Notes under the pieces: model-generated
What the model was told of the DNA's origin: nothing
The model's input: only the letters and a program-made list of their open reading frames with translations
Databases searched by the model: none
DNA from: Actinomycetota bacterium
GTDB lineage: Bacteria; Actinomycetota; Coriobacteriia; Anaerosomatales; JAUXNU01
Direction: 5' to 3'
Length of the DNA: 52,088 nt
Assembly: GCA_030682655.1 (NCBI GenBank)
Contig: JAUXNU010000125.1
Coordinates: forward strand, 1 to 52,088
Translations under genes and position numbers: made by a program
Part shown: positions 7,860 to 15,436 of the stretch, one piece after another
Numbering within the stretch: position 1 is the stretch's first letter
Layout: the number at the start of each line of letters is the position of its first letter

Positions 7860-9131
7860 ATGGCATCCCATGCCGACCGCGATCCCTCGACAAACCCTGT
7901 CACAGCGGGAACAATGCTACCATTGCAGCGGATACCTGCTCATTCCATCACCAGCAACGGGAGTGCCAAATCGGTGCCAGAACGTAGAGCTCTCAGCGAC
8001 GCCGCCTTGAAACGGCTACCGCTCCCCGAGAGCGGTACTACTACCCTCTGGGATACGACCGTGAAGGGCCTCGGGGTTCGCGTCTCCTCTAAGGGCACCA
8101 AGACCTTCATCGCCTTGGTCGGGAGCGGAGCGCGGCACAAGATCGGTCGCTACCCGCTCATCGGCCTCGCAGCCGCACGAGACGAAGCCAAGAAATTCCT
8201 CGCGCAAAAGACCCTCGGTTCATACGAGAAGCCGCACACCATCACTTGGGAAACTGCGGTCGATCGCTACCTTACCGCATGCGTGGACAAGAACCGGCCC
8301 CGCACGGTCGCGGACTACAAGAAGCACCTCGCGCGGTTCCCGTTCAAAGGTCGTCGTCTCACGACAATCAAGAAGCGTGACGTGGCCAGCGAACTCGAAA
8401 ATATTGCGGCCAAGAGCATGAGGGCGCACGTCCTCACGTCCGTCAAAGCGTTCTTCTCATGGTGTGCAGGGCAGGGGTACGTCGACCAGACACCGCTCGT
8501 CGGGCTCAAGATCGTCTCACCGCGGCATACAAAGCCACGGCACGCCCTTTCCAGCGAAGAGCTCAAGGCGGTACTCTCTAGCGCTCTACAGTACCCGTAC
8601 CCTTTCGGGCCTATCCTCGCCTTGCTTGCCCTCACCGGCCAGAGCCGGAACGAGATCGCGTCACTTGAATGGGCGAACGTGACGCCGGAGGCAATCACTA
8701 TCCCTGGCGTCATTTCGAAAAACCACCTCGAGCACACCTTCCCCTATGGGACGCTCGTTCGCCAAGTTCTCGACAGCATACCCGACTACGCCAGAGAAGG
8801 ACGCTACGTCTTTCCCGCGAGGTTCGAAACGATGCGCGGAAAACCTACCTCTTTCTTCAACGCCTGGAGCAAATCCAAGGCTGCGTTCGACAAGACACTC
8901 ACGGGCGTTGAGCCCTACAAGCTCCATGATCTGCGCCGGACGTTCGCGACCACGCTCCAGAGCCTCAGCGTCCCACTTGAGGTTCGGGAGAAACTCTTGA
9001 ACCACATCTCAGGGAGCCAGGCCGGCATCGCGGGCGTCTACAACGTCCATCCGTTCCGGGAGGAGATGAAGGACGCCATCGCCAAACATGATGCGTTTCT
9101 GATATCGTTGCTCGCCCAGGGTCAAACCTGA
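7860..9131 (+). CDS. int: Tyrosine site-specific integrase
   Basis: This 423-aa tyrosine recombinase catalyses integration and excision of the element at the adjacent tRNA-Lys site. The N-terminus has the arm-binding type seen in P4-like integrases (LKRLPLPESGTTTLWDTTV, GLGVRVSSKG), followed by a core-binding SAM-like domain and the catalytic domain. Visible catalytic residues are the Arg in TGQSRNEIASLEW (near residue 264), HDLRRTFAT (HxxR near residue 356), LLNHISG, and the nucleophile Tyr in GIAGVYNVHPF (near 393). It is complete. It points away from the tRNA fragment, the usual layout. The first ATG is used; a second at 7914 may be the true start, since the first 20 residues look unlike a domain. 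Confidence 0.92.
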   Translation: MASHADRDPSTNPVTAGTMLPLQRIPAHSITSNGSAKSVPERRALSDAALKRLPLPESGTTTLWDTTVKGLGVRVSSKGTKTFIALVGSGARHKIGRYPLIGLAAARDEAKKFLAQKTLGSYEKPHTITWETAVDRYLTACVDKNRPRTVADYKKHLARFPFKGRRLTTIKKRDVASELENIAAKSMRAHVLTSVKAFFSWCAGQGYVDQTPLVGLKIVSPRHTKPRHALSSEELKAVLSSALQYPYPFGPILALLALTGQSRNEIASLEWANVTPEAITIPGVISKNHLEHTFPYGTLVRQVLDSIPDYAREGRYVFPARFETMRGKPTSFFNAWSKSKAAFDKTLTGVEPYKLHDLRRTFATTLQSLSVPLEVREKLLNHISGSQAGIAGVYNVHPFREEMKDAIAKHDAFLISLLAQGQT

Positions 9132-9145
9132 GTGTCGCGACACTC
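9130..9145. promoter_or_regulatory. 16-bp palindrome between int and the excisionase gene
   Basis: GAGTGTCGCGACACTC is a perfect palindrome overlapping the integrase stop codon and lying 19 bp before the AlpA-like start. It could be an operator for the AlpA-like protein (autoregulation) or an excisionase-binding site. A near copy of its core, TGTAGCGACA, lies at 9431-9440 upstream of the Rhs operon. Confidence 0.45.
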
Positions 9146-9163
9146 CAGAAATGGAGTACCGCG

Positions 9164-9358
9164 ATGAGGTTCTTATCGAAGAAGCAGGTGAAGGAGCTGG
9201 TCACCTACAGTCTTGCTCACACGGCGCGTCTCGAAGGCGAAGGGAAGTTCCCTAAACGGGTACGGCTCGGGACCGGCAGGGTCGCCTATGTGGAGAGCGA
9301 GGTGCAGGCATGGATGGCTTCCCGCGTTGCCGACCGCGATGGACACACCGACTCCTAA
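9164..9358 (+). CDS. AlpA-family excisionase/regulator
   Basis: A 64-aa winged-helix protein of the AlpA/MerR-like excisionase type. MRFLSKKQVKELVTYS is the usual start, followed by HTARLEGEGKFPKRVRLG and a wing ending VAYVESEVQAWMASRV. Such proteins bind near att sites, tilt the integrase toward excision and often regulate int. The upstream GGAGTACCGCG supplies a ribosome binding site. It lies 32 bp after int and probably shares its transcript, which ends at the terminator directly downstream. Confidence 0.88.
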   Translation: MRFLSKKQVKELVTYSLAHTARLEGEGKFPKRVRLGTGRVAYVESEVQAWMASRVADRDGHTDS

Positions 9359-9370
9359 CGGAGTCACTAA

Positions 9371-9403
9371 GGGCCCGACGGGAAACTGTCGGGCCCTTTT
9401 TTT
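9371..9403 (+). terminator. Rho-independent terminator after int-xis
   Basis: GGGCCCGAC.GG.AAACT.GTCGGGCCC forms a strong GC stem at 9371-9396 followed by seven Ts. A smaller hairpin, GACTCCTAACGGAGTC, precedes it at 9349-9364 over the stop codon. It should insulate the integration genes from the Rhs operon. Confidence 0.9.
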
Positions 9404-9550
9404 GGGCCTGTGCCCGTCGATTGATAGCGCTGTAGCGACACGGCCAGCCCGGGCTGGAGCCCCTCGCGAATAACTTGTGAAGAAGCGTCACTGTGGGTTG
9501 ACTCTTTCCCTCGGCGTACGACAGGTGCAACTTCAGGGGGAGTTCAGCTC

Positions 9551-10096
9551 ATGAAATTTCTAGCGGTCACTTTAGGCTCCGTTGTTCTCTTTGCGCCCTG
9601 CGCCAGCTTGGCCCAGGTCACCCAGTCGTACAGCTATGACGCCAACGGCCGCCTGACCGGCGTGGTCAGCACAGGCGGGGCGGGCACGCACACCTCGACC
9701 TATGCCTATGACGCCGCGCACAACCGGACCTCGCGTAGTCAGACCGGTACGACCGCTTGGGCGGCGGTCGCGCAGCTGCCGGCGAATCAATTCCTTCAAC
9801 CGGACGAGGCGCTGGTCTCGCCCGACGGCCGCTACAGTTTCGCATTGAGGTCCTCCGGCCAAATGGAGCTCTGGTCGAGCGACGCCTTGGCCGCGTCCCC
9901 TTCTCAGGCCCTGGTCGCGGCGTTCGACCTGACCGACGACGGCCAGGCGCGGTTCCTGCTGTCGCTTCACGTCAAGATCCCGGCGGCCGGGGCCTGGGTG
10001 TCGCTGCGCGACGACGGCCAGCTGGCCCTGCTCGACGACGCCGGAGGCGAGGTCTGGCGATCCGGCGATACCACCGGTCAGGAGGCCACCCAGTGA
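9551..10096 (+). CDS. Secreted YD-repeat/lectin-like partner of the Rhs protein
   Basis: This 181-aa protein has a signal peptide (MKFLAVTLGSVVLFAPCASL, cleaved near SLAQ). Two YD-type repeats follow (SYSYDANGRLTGV and TYAYDAAHNRTSR). The C-terminal half resembles a B-type (bulb) lectin repeat (SPDGRYSFALRSSGQMELW, then WVSLRDDGQLALLDDAGGEVW). Its stop overlaps the GTG start of the 1,410-aa Rhs gene, so the two are co-translated. It could be a surface cap, anchor or targeting partner of the Rhs shell. A good ribosome binding site, GGGGGAG, precedes the ATG. The lectin call is by motif resemblance only. Confidence 0.7.
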   Translation: MKFLAVTLGSVVLFAPCASLAQVTQSYSYDANGRLTGVVSTGGAGTHTSTYAYDAAHNRTSRSQTGTTAWAAVAQLPANQFLQPDEALVSPDGRYSFALRSSGQMELWSSDALAASPSQALVAAFDLTDDGQARFLLSLHVKIPAAGAWVSLRDDGQLALLDDAGGEVWRSGDTTGQEATQ

Positions 10097-13000
10097 GCCG
10101 CCGCACATTCAAGGCCTGGTTGTTCGCCGCCACCTCCAGTGTCGCTCTGGCCGCGGGCGCGGCCCAGGCGCAGACGATCATTCAGCCGACGCCCCCCGAG
10201 CACTATACTCTCGATGAGCGCGGCGTGGACCTCGTGTCCGGCTATTTCAACTTCCAGACGACCGAGGTGATGATCGGCCAGCCCGGCGCGGGCGGGCTGT
10301 CGCTCACGCGCGGGAGGCTTCGGTCGGGTTGGCGAGACAGCAATCAAGGCTCGCTCAGCATCAGCGGATCCACGCACACGGTCGTTTCGGGCCTGGGGGC
10401 CGAGGTGTTCACCCTCAGCGGCGGCGTGTTCACGCCGAAGAGCAACAATGGCTCCACCCTGACCCGGTCGGGGACGACCTATACCTTCACCACATCGACC
10501 GGCACGGTCCTGCGATACACGACCGTCTATTGTTACACGAGCGCCGGCGCGGCCTGCACCAACCAGGCGGCCCTCTCTGAGATTGTCACGCCGAACGGCG
10601 AGCGGACCAACTATCATTATGTGACCGAGGAATATATCCGGTCGTGGCACCCGGCCTCCGGCGAACCCGTCTACGGCACCCTCGTTCGTCTGCAGTCGAT
10701 CACCAACAATCGCGGCTACCGACTTCAGTATGGCTACAAGTCCAACACCATGCAGGGGGGCGACGCGCTCAACATCCGGATCCTGAACTGGCTGGCCGTC
10801 GCATCCGTGACCGGCGCCAACAACGCCATCGACTATTGCGCGCCGACGGCTTTCGGCTGCACCTATACCCGTACATGGCCGAGCATCGCCTATACCAGCG
10901 CGGTCGCCGGGCCGGTCACGGCCGCGACGGATCAGTCCGGCCGGGTCACCCAGTATACCTACGGCGCGACCGGCACGGACCTGGCGGGGATCCGTTACCC
11001 GGGGTCGACGTCCGACGACATCGCCATCGCGGAAGGGGGCATGATGGGTTATGCCACCAGCCTCACCGATGCGACAGGAACCTGGAACTACAGCGTCACC
11101 GACGCCGGCGCGACGCGGACGGTCGTCAGCACCGGTCCGGATTCGCAGTCCACGACCGTCGTCACCAATCTCACGGTCGGACGCCCGACCTCGATCACCA
11201 ATGCGCTCGGCGCGACGGTCAGCTTCCAGTACGACAGCCAGGGGCGGTTGACGCGGACCACCAATCCCGAGGGCGACTACGTCGAACAGACGATTGACGC
11301 GCGCGGCAACGTCACCCAGGTGACGGCGACGCCGAAGCCGGGCTCGGGCCTGACGCCGATGACGTCTTCATCGGCCTTTGCCGCGACCTGCGCCAATCCG
11401 GTCGTCTGCAACCTGCCGACCTCCACCACGGATGTGGCAGGCCATGTCACCGACTACACTTGGGATGCCGTGCACGGCGGCCCGCTGACCATCACTGCGC
11501 CGGCACCGACCACCGGTGCCGACCGGCCCCAGACGCGCGTTACCTATGCGGCGCAGACGGCGTATTACAAGAACAGCGGCGGTTCCATCGTGGCGGCGTC
11601 TTCCTCTGTCACCCTGCCGACCCAGGTCTCGGCCTGCGTCTCGGGGACCACCTGTATCGGCACCGCCAATGAGGTGCGGACCACGGCCGCCTATGGTTCG
11701 ACGGGCGTGGCCAACAATCTGTTGCCGACCAGTGTCAGCCAGGGCTCGGGTGCCAGTCCGTCGATGGCCGTCACTGCCATGACCTATACGGCTGATGGCG
11801 ACGTCGAGACGGTCGACGGCCCGCTGGCGGGCTCGGCTGACATCACCCGCTTCCGCTATGACAACGCCCGCCAGACGGTCGGCGTGGTCGGTCCCGATCC
11901 TGACGGCGGCGGCGCATTGCTGAACCGCGCCCAACGACTGACCTACAGCCCGCGGGGTCAGGTGACCCTGAGCGAGACCGGCACGACGCCGGGCTACACA
12001 GACCCGAACTGGGCCAGCTTCAATCCCCTGGTGCGGAGCGCCACAATCTATGACGACCGCGGTCGTCCGCTGGTGAGCAGCCGGCAGAGTGGAGCCGGGA
12101 CCACGGTCGGGGTTCAGCAGGTTTCCTACGACGCCTCCGGTCGACCGGACTGTACGGCGGTGCGTATGAACCCCACGGCCTGGGGCTCCCTGCCTGGCTC
12201 GGCCTGTACGGCGACGACGCCCGGCAGCGACGGGCCCGACCGCATCAGCCGCGCGACCTATGACGCGGCCGGCCGTCCCCTGGCGGCGACCACGGCCTAT
12301 GGCCTGACCGAGGCCACCACCACCGGGCTGACCTATACCGCCAACGGCCAGGCTGCCTCGCTGACAGACGGGAATGGCAACGTCTCCATCCAAGAGTACG
12401 ACGGCTTCGACCGGCCCGTGAAGCTGCGCTATCCGAACGCTACGGGTGGCGGGACTTCGACGTCCGACTATCAGCAGGTCACCTACGACGCCTATGGTCG
12501 GATGAACGGGAGCCGCAACCGGGCGGGTCAGGTCACTACGCTGACGCTGGACAATCTCGGCCGCGTCACGGTGGTGGACGCGCCGGTTGGTACGCAGGAC
12601 GCGGCCTACACCTACGACAACCTGGGCCGCACAACGTCCGCCGTCATACCTTCGGAGCAGACGATCATCATGGCCTGGGACGCGTTGGGCCGCCAGAATT
12701 CGGAGTATAGCCCGACCTTCGGCACGGTCGGCTACCAGCATGACGCCGCCGGTCGCTTGACCCGGATCACCTGGCCGGATGGCTTCTACGCGCAGTATGA
12801 TCACGATCTGTACGGTGCGGTGACGGCGATCCGCGAGAACGGGGCGAGCTCGGGTGCGGGGATCCTGGCGACCTATGCCTACAACAATCTGGGACAGCCG
12901 ACCGGGATCACTCGGGGCAACGGGACGACGACCGGCTACGGCTATGACGCCGCCGGGCGGATGACCAGCCTGAGCCATGACATGGCGGGGTCGGGGGCCG

Positions 13001-14325
13001 ATGTGGTGTTCGGCTATGGGTTTAACCCGGCGGGGCAGATCGCCAGCCGCAGCGTGTCAAACGCGGCCTACGTCTATGCACCGACGACGGGCTCGACGAG
13101 CTATGCCAACGACGGCCAGAACGCGGTGACCTCGGTCGGCGGCGGAGCGTTGACCTATGACGCCAACCGGAACCTGACCACGGGAACGGGCCGGACCTAC
13201 ACCTATGACGCCGCCAACCGGCTCCAGACCGCCACACCCTGGGCCACGGCGACCTTCCTCTACGACGCCAACGGCCGCCTGATGCGCTCCAGCGGTATTG
13301 GCCCCACCCGCTACTTCCTCTACGCTGGCGCTCAGGCCATTGCCGAATACAGCGATCAGGGTGCGCTCACCAACCGCTACATTCCGGGCCTCGGCCTGGA
13401 CGGGGTTGTCGCCAGCTACGACGGGTCGGGCACGACCAGCCGCAGTTGGCTGCTGGCCGACGAGCGGGGTTCGGTGACGGCCCTGGCCGATGGGACCGGC
13501 GCGGCCTCCGCGATCAACCGGTACGACGAGTATGGGACGCCCGCATCAGGGAACGCCGGCCGGTTCCAGTACACAGGCCAAGCTTGGCTGGCCGAGGCGG
13601 GTGCCTATCACTACCGGGCGCGGACCTATCTGCCGCAGTTGGGACGGTTCCTGCAGACGGATCCGATCGGGTATGCTGCGGGCCCCAATGTGTATGGGTA
13701 TGTAGGTGGGGACCCGGTGAACTTGACTGATCCATATGGACTCCAAGCAGCCCAGCTTGGCCCCGTGATCGTGCAAGGGAGTAGTCGGGACTCCTGTCCG
13801 CCAAGACATTTCTGCATAGTCGGTGTCGGTCAGCTTAGGGCGTTCCTCGATTCGGTCGCTGAGCTTGATGAGGTCGTGGTCACAGGCTCCAGCGGTGGCG
13901 GTGGCGGTGCTCTTTCATCCTTGGCCCAGACAATTCGGGATGCTTGTCCAGTTGTCGAAGCCCGCGGCGCATTCGGGGCAGGACTTGAGCTATCAGCTGG
14001 CGTAAAGAAGTTCCTTTCCGTGAATGGTGTATTTGACGTCGGGAGTCTGAGAGGGCGGATCGGTTGGTATGGGGACCGCGGGATTGGCGGACGCTTGTTT
14101 GGCAGTCAGCGGTTTGGTGCGGCTGCGACAGCAGGCGTTCCCAACACCTCGTACGGGGGAACTATGGGAGGAGAGCTCAGTAGAGGAGAGCTACCCATTC
14201 CTGGGGATAATGGATGGCATCCATTTACTCCAACTTCAGACAGTTTTCTAGGATATGATTTCGGCGTTCAGGTCATTGTGGGCATTGGGTTCAGGGCTGG
14301 TATAGACCCGGACGGATGCAAATAG
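10093..14325 (+). CDS. Secreted Rhs/YD-repeat protein with variable C-terminal tip
   Basis: This 1,410-aa protein starts at GTG 10093 (overlapping GTGA) and has a signal peptide (FAATSSVALAAGAAQAQ). Dozens of YD repeats follow (for example YDAAGRPLAATTAYG, YTYDNLGRTTSA). Then comes the Rhs core: YDEYGTPASG, FQYTGQAWLAEAGAYHYRAR, LGRFLQTDPIGYAAGPNVYG and the closing DPYGL near 13,740. In Rhs proteins the repeats build a shell around a C-terminal effector released after the core. Here the last about 195 residues (13,743-14,325) are unlike the core in composition and codon use: they start with cysteines, contain a GSSGGGGG linker and are glycine-rich. I recognise no toxin fold, so toxicity is inferred. 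The Sec signal suggests export without a T6SS. Confidence 0.88.
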   Translation: MSRRTFKAWLFAATSSVALAAGAAQAQTIIQPTPPEHYTLDERGVDLVSGYFNFQTTEVMIGQPGAGGLSLTRGRLRSGWRDSNQGSLSISGSTHTVVSGLGAEVFTLSGGVFTPKSNNGSTLTRSGTTYTFTTSTGTVLRYTTVYCYTSAGAACTNQAALSEIVTPNGERTNYHYVTEEYIRSWHPASGEPVYGTLVRLQSITNNRGYRLQYGYKSNTMQGGDALNIRILNWLAVASVTGANNAIDYCAPTAFGCTYTRTWPSIAYTSAVAGPVTAATDQSGRVTQYTYGATGTDLAGIRYPGSTSDDIAIAEGGMMGYATSLTDATGTWNYSVTDAGATRTVVSTGPDSQSTTVVTNLTVGRPTSITNALGATVSFQYDSQGRLTRTTNPEGDYVEQTIDARGNVTQVTATPKPGSGLTPMTSSSAFAATCANPVVCNLPTSTTDVAGHVTDYTWDAVHGGPLTITAPAPTTGADRPQTRVTYAAQTAYYKNSGGSIVAASSSVTLPTQVSACVSGTTCIGTANEVRTTAAYGSTGVANNLLPTSVSQGSGASPSMAVTAMTYTADGDVETVDGPLAGSADITRFRYDNARQTVGVVGPDPDGGGALLNRAQRLTYSPRGQVTLSETGTTPGYTDPNWASFNPLVRSATIYDDRGRPLVSSRQSGAGTTVGVQQVSYDASGRPDCTAVRMNPTAWGSLPGSACTATTPGSDGPDRISRATYDAAGRPLAATTAYGLTEATTTGLTYTANGQAASLTDGNGNVSIQEYDGFDRPVKLRYPNATGGGTSTSDYQQVTYDAYGRMNGSRNRAGQVTTLTLDNLGRVTVVDAPVGTQDAAYTYDNLGRTTSAVIPSEQTIIMAWDALGRQNSEYSPTFGTVGYQHDAAGRLTRITWPDGFYAQYDHDLYGAVTAIRENGASSGAGILATYAYNNLGQPTGITRGNGTTTGYGYDAAGRMTSLSHDMAGSGADVVFGYGFNPAGQIASRSVSNAAYVYAPTTGSTSYANDGQNAVTSVGGGALTYDANRNLTTGTGRTYTYDAANRLQTATPWATATFLYDANGRLMRSSGIGPTRYFLYAGAQAIAEYSDQGALTNRYIPGLGLDGVVASYDGSGTTSRSWLLADERGSVTALADGTGAASAINRYDEYGTPASGNAGRFQYTGQAWLAEAGAYHYRARTYLPQLGRFLQTDPIGYAAGPNVYGYVGGDPVNLTDPYGLQAAQLGPVIVQGSSRDSCPPRHFCIVGVGQLRAFLDSVAELDEVVVTGSSGGGGGALSSLAQTIRDACPVVEARGAFGAGLELSAGVKKFLSVNGVFDVGSLRGRIGWYGDRGIGGRLFGSQRFGAAATAGVPNTSYGGTMGGELSRGELPIPGDNGWHPFTPTSDSFLGYDFGVQVIVGIGFRAGIDPDGCK

Positions 14326-14335
14326 GTTTGGTGCT

Positions 14336-14539
14336 ATGAAGCTCAATGTAATTCTAAAAATCGTATCTGTGGCTCTATACGTTTTGTGGGTAATAGGCCT
14401 ATTCATGTCTATGCCTCCGGCAACCATCGTGGAGATGGTTCTAGTTCTAAGCGCCGGAGCGGCCGTCTTTGTGATAGGATACTTTTTCCACCTGTTTCTT
14501 ATTCGTGCTTTGGTGCGGATGTTTAAGAGGAGAGACTAA
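14336..14539 (+). CDS. Small two-helix membrane protein, candidate immunity to the Rhs tip
   Basis: This 67-aa protein begins 10 bp after the Rhs gene. Two hydrophobic helices are evident (ILKIVSVALYVLWVIGLFM and VEMVLVLSAGAAVFVIGYFF), with a basic end RALVRMFKRRD. It shares the low-GC composition of the Rhs tip, so the two probably arrived together as a tip/immunity cassette. Immunity function is inferred from position and size only. Confidence 0.6.
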   Translation: MKLNVILKIVSVALYVLWVIGLFMSMPPATIVEMVLVLSAGAAVFVIGYFFHLFLIRALVRMFKRRD

Positions 14540-14575
14540 GTAGAGCTCCCGCCTCTAATCGTATTCGCGGTTTAG

Positions 14576-14737
14576 TGGCTTCAGGGCACCCTGCTAGGCA
14601 CCGTCGCGACGGGGCCCGCCCTCGTCTACTTCAACAGGGAAATTGCTGAACAAGCCGGGGGGCATGACAACCCGTTCAACGAGCGGGTCGGAGGTCGATT
14701 ACCCAAACCTGAGAATCTCCACCCATTCTTCCGATAG
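14576..14737 (+). pseudogene. Chimeric relic: virB2 fragment fused to an unknown tail
   Basis: The frame reads WLQGTLLGTVAT, identical to residues of the intact virB2 product encoded from about 14,952, then switches to GPALVYFNREIAEQAGGH..NPFNERVGGRLP..HPFFR and stops. The nucleotide match to virB2 is close but not identical, so it is an old partial duplication rather than a recent repeat. The frame has no start codon (a TAG directly precedes it). The tail is well-formed protein sequence of no family I recognise and could be a displaced Rhs tip or cargo remnant. Confidence 0.6.
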
Positions 14738-14808
14738 GAATCAACCGGGAGACATTCTCGCTTGGCGGGCGAGTATTTCTCCGCTCTATGACCACCGGTA
14801 AGGATTGT

Positions 14809-15147
14809 ATGAGGGCGTACATGAGGAAGTTGGCAACGGCGTTTTACGGGGCGGTCACGACGGCTTGGGTCGCAGCGCACGCCGGGGCGGCCCACGCGCA
14901 AATCGGCTTGGCAGACCCACAAGGCTCCGGCCCCATCGTTTCCGCCGTCCAGTGGCTCCAGGGCACTCTCCTCGGCACCGTTGCCACCGTTCTCGCCGTG
15001 ATCGCGGTGGCCTGCGTGGGTCTGCTGATGCTGACCGGCCGGGTCGACTGGCGACGCGGCTCCGTCGTCATCTTGGGCTGTTTCATCCTGTTCGGGGCGG
15101 TGAGCATTGTCGCCGGCATCCGGTCGACCGCAGCGTTCACGGGCTGA
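14809..15147 (+). CDS. virB2: VirB2-type conjugative pilin
   Basis: Major pilus subunit of the type IV secretion system. The 112-aa precursor has a basic start and signal region (MRKLATAFYGAVTTAW, likely cleaved after AGAAHAQ). Two hydrophobic segments follow (LLGTVATVLAVIAVACVGLLML and SVVILGCFILFGAVSIVAGI) separated by the short polar loop TGRVDWRRG, as in TrbC/VirB2 pilins. The ATG at 14,809 was chosen because AAGGAT lies just upstream; an earlier ATG at 14,788 is less likely. It opens the compact virB operon. Confidence 0.88.
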   Translation: MRAYMRKLATAFYGAVTTAWVAAHAGAAHAQIGLADPQGSGPIVSAVQWLQGTLLGTVATVLAVIAVACVGLLMLTGRVDWRRGSVVILGCFILFGAVSIVAGIRSTAAFTG

Positions 15148-15151
15148 CCTC

Positions 15152-15436
15152 TTGGAGCACCTGGAACGGACCCCCCTCTTCACCGCCCTGACCCGCCCGC
15201 AGATGTTCGCGGGCGTCACCTACAACTACTTCGTGATCAACGCCGTGATCGCCGCGGAACTGTTTCTGATCTTCCGCTCGGTCTGGGTGCTGCCGGTGGC
15301 CCTGGTCATTCACGGCGTCGGCGTGTTGCTGTGCCTGCGTGAGCCGCGGGTGATCGATCTCTGGCTGGTGCGGATCGGCCAGTGCCCGCGCGTGCGCAAT
15401 CACAACATCTGGCGATGCAACTCCTACCGTCCCTGA
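15152..15436 (+). CDS. virB3: VirB3-type T4SS inner-membrane protein
   Basis: A 94-aa protein with the VirB3 pattern: RTPLFTALTRPQMFAGVTYN, then two adjacent membrane helices (FFVINAVIAAELFLIF-like and VLPVALVIHGVGVLLCLREP) and a C-terminal DLWLVRIGQCP. VirB3 assists VirB4 and pilus assembly. A TTG at 15,152, five bases after the virB2 stop, is the most plausible start; no strong ribosome binding site is seen, so coupling to virB2 is likely. The 3' end overlaps virB4. Confidence 0.82.
   Translation: MEHLERTPLFTALTRPQMFAGVTYNYFVINAVIAAELFLIFRSVWVLPVALVIHGVGVLLCLREPRVIDLWLVRIGQCPRVRNHNIWRCNSYRP

Noticed and set aside
9757..10092. Upstream extension of the Rhs frame
   Set aside because: The signal peptide begins at GTG 10,093; the extension is out-of-frame shadow of the preceding lectin-like gene.
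11368..12978. Long 536-codon frame antisense to the Rhs gene
   Set aside because: Antisense shadow of a GC-rich repetitive gene, rich in Arg, Gly and Val with no domain.
9551..14325. Rhs as part of a type VI secretion system
   Set aside because: It has a Sec signal peptide, and no VgrG, PAAR or Tss genes are nearby.
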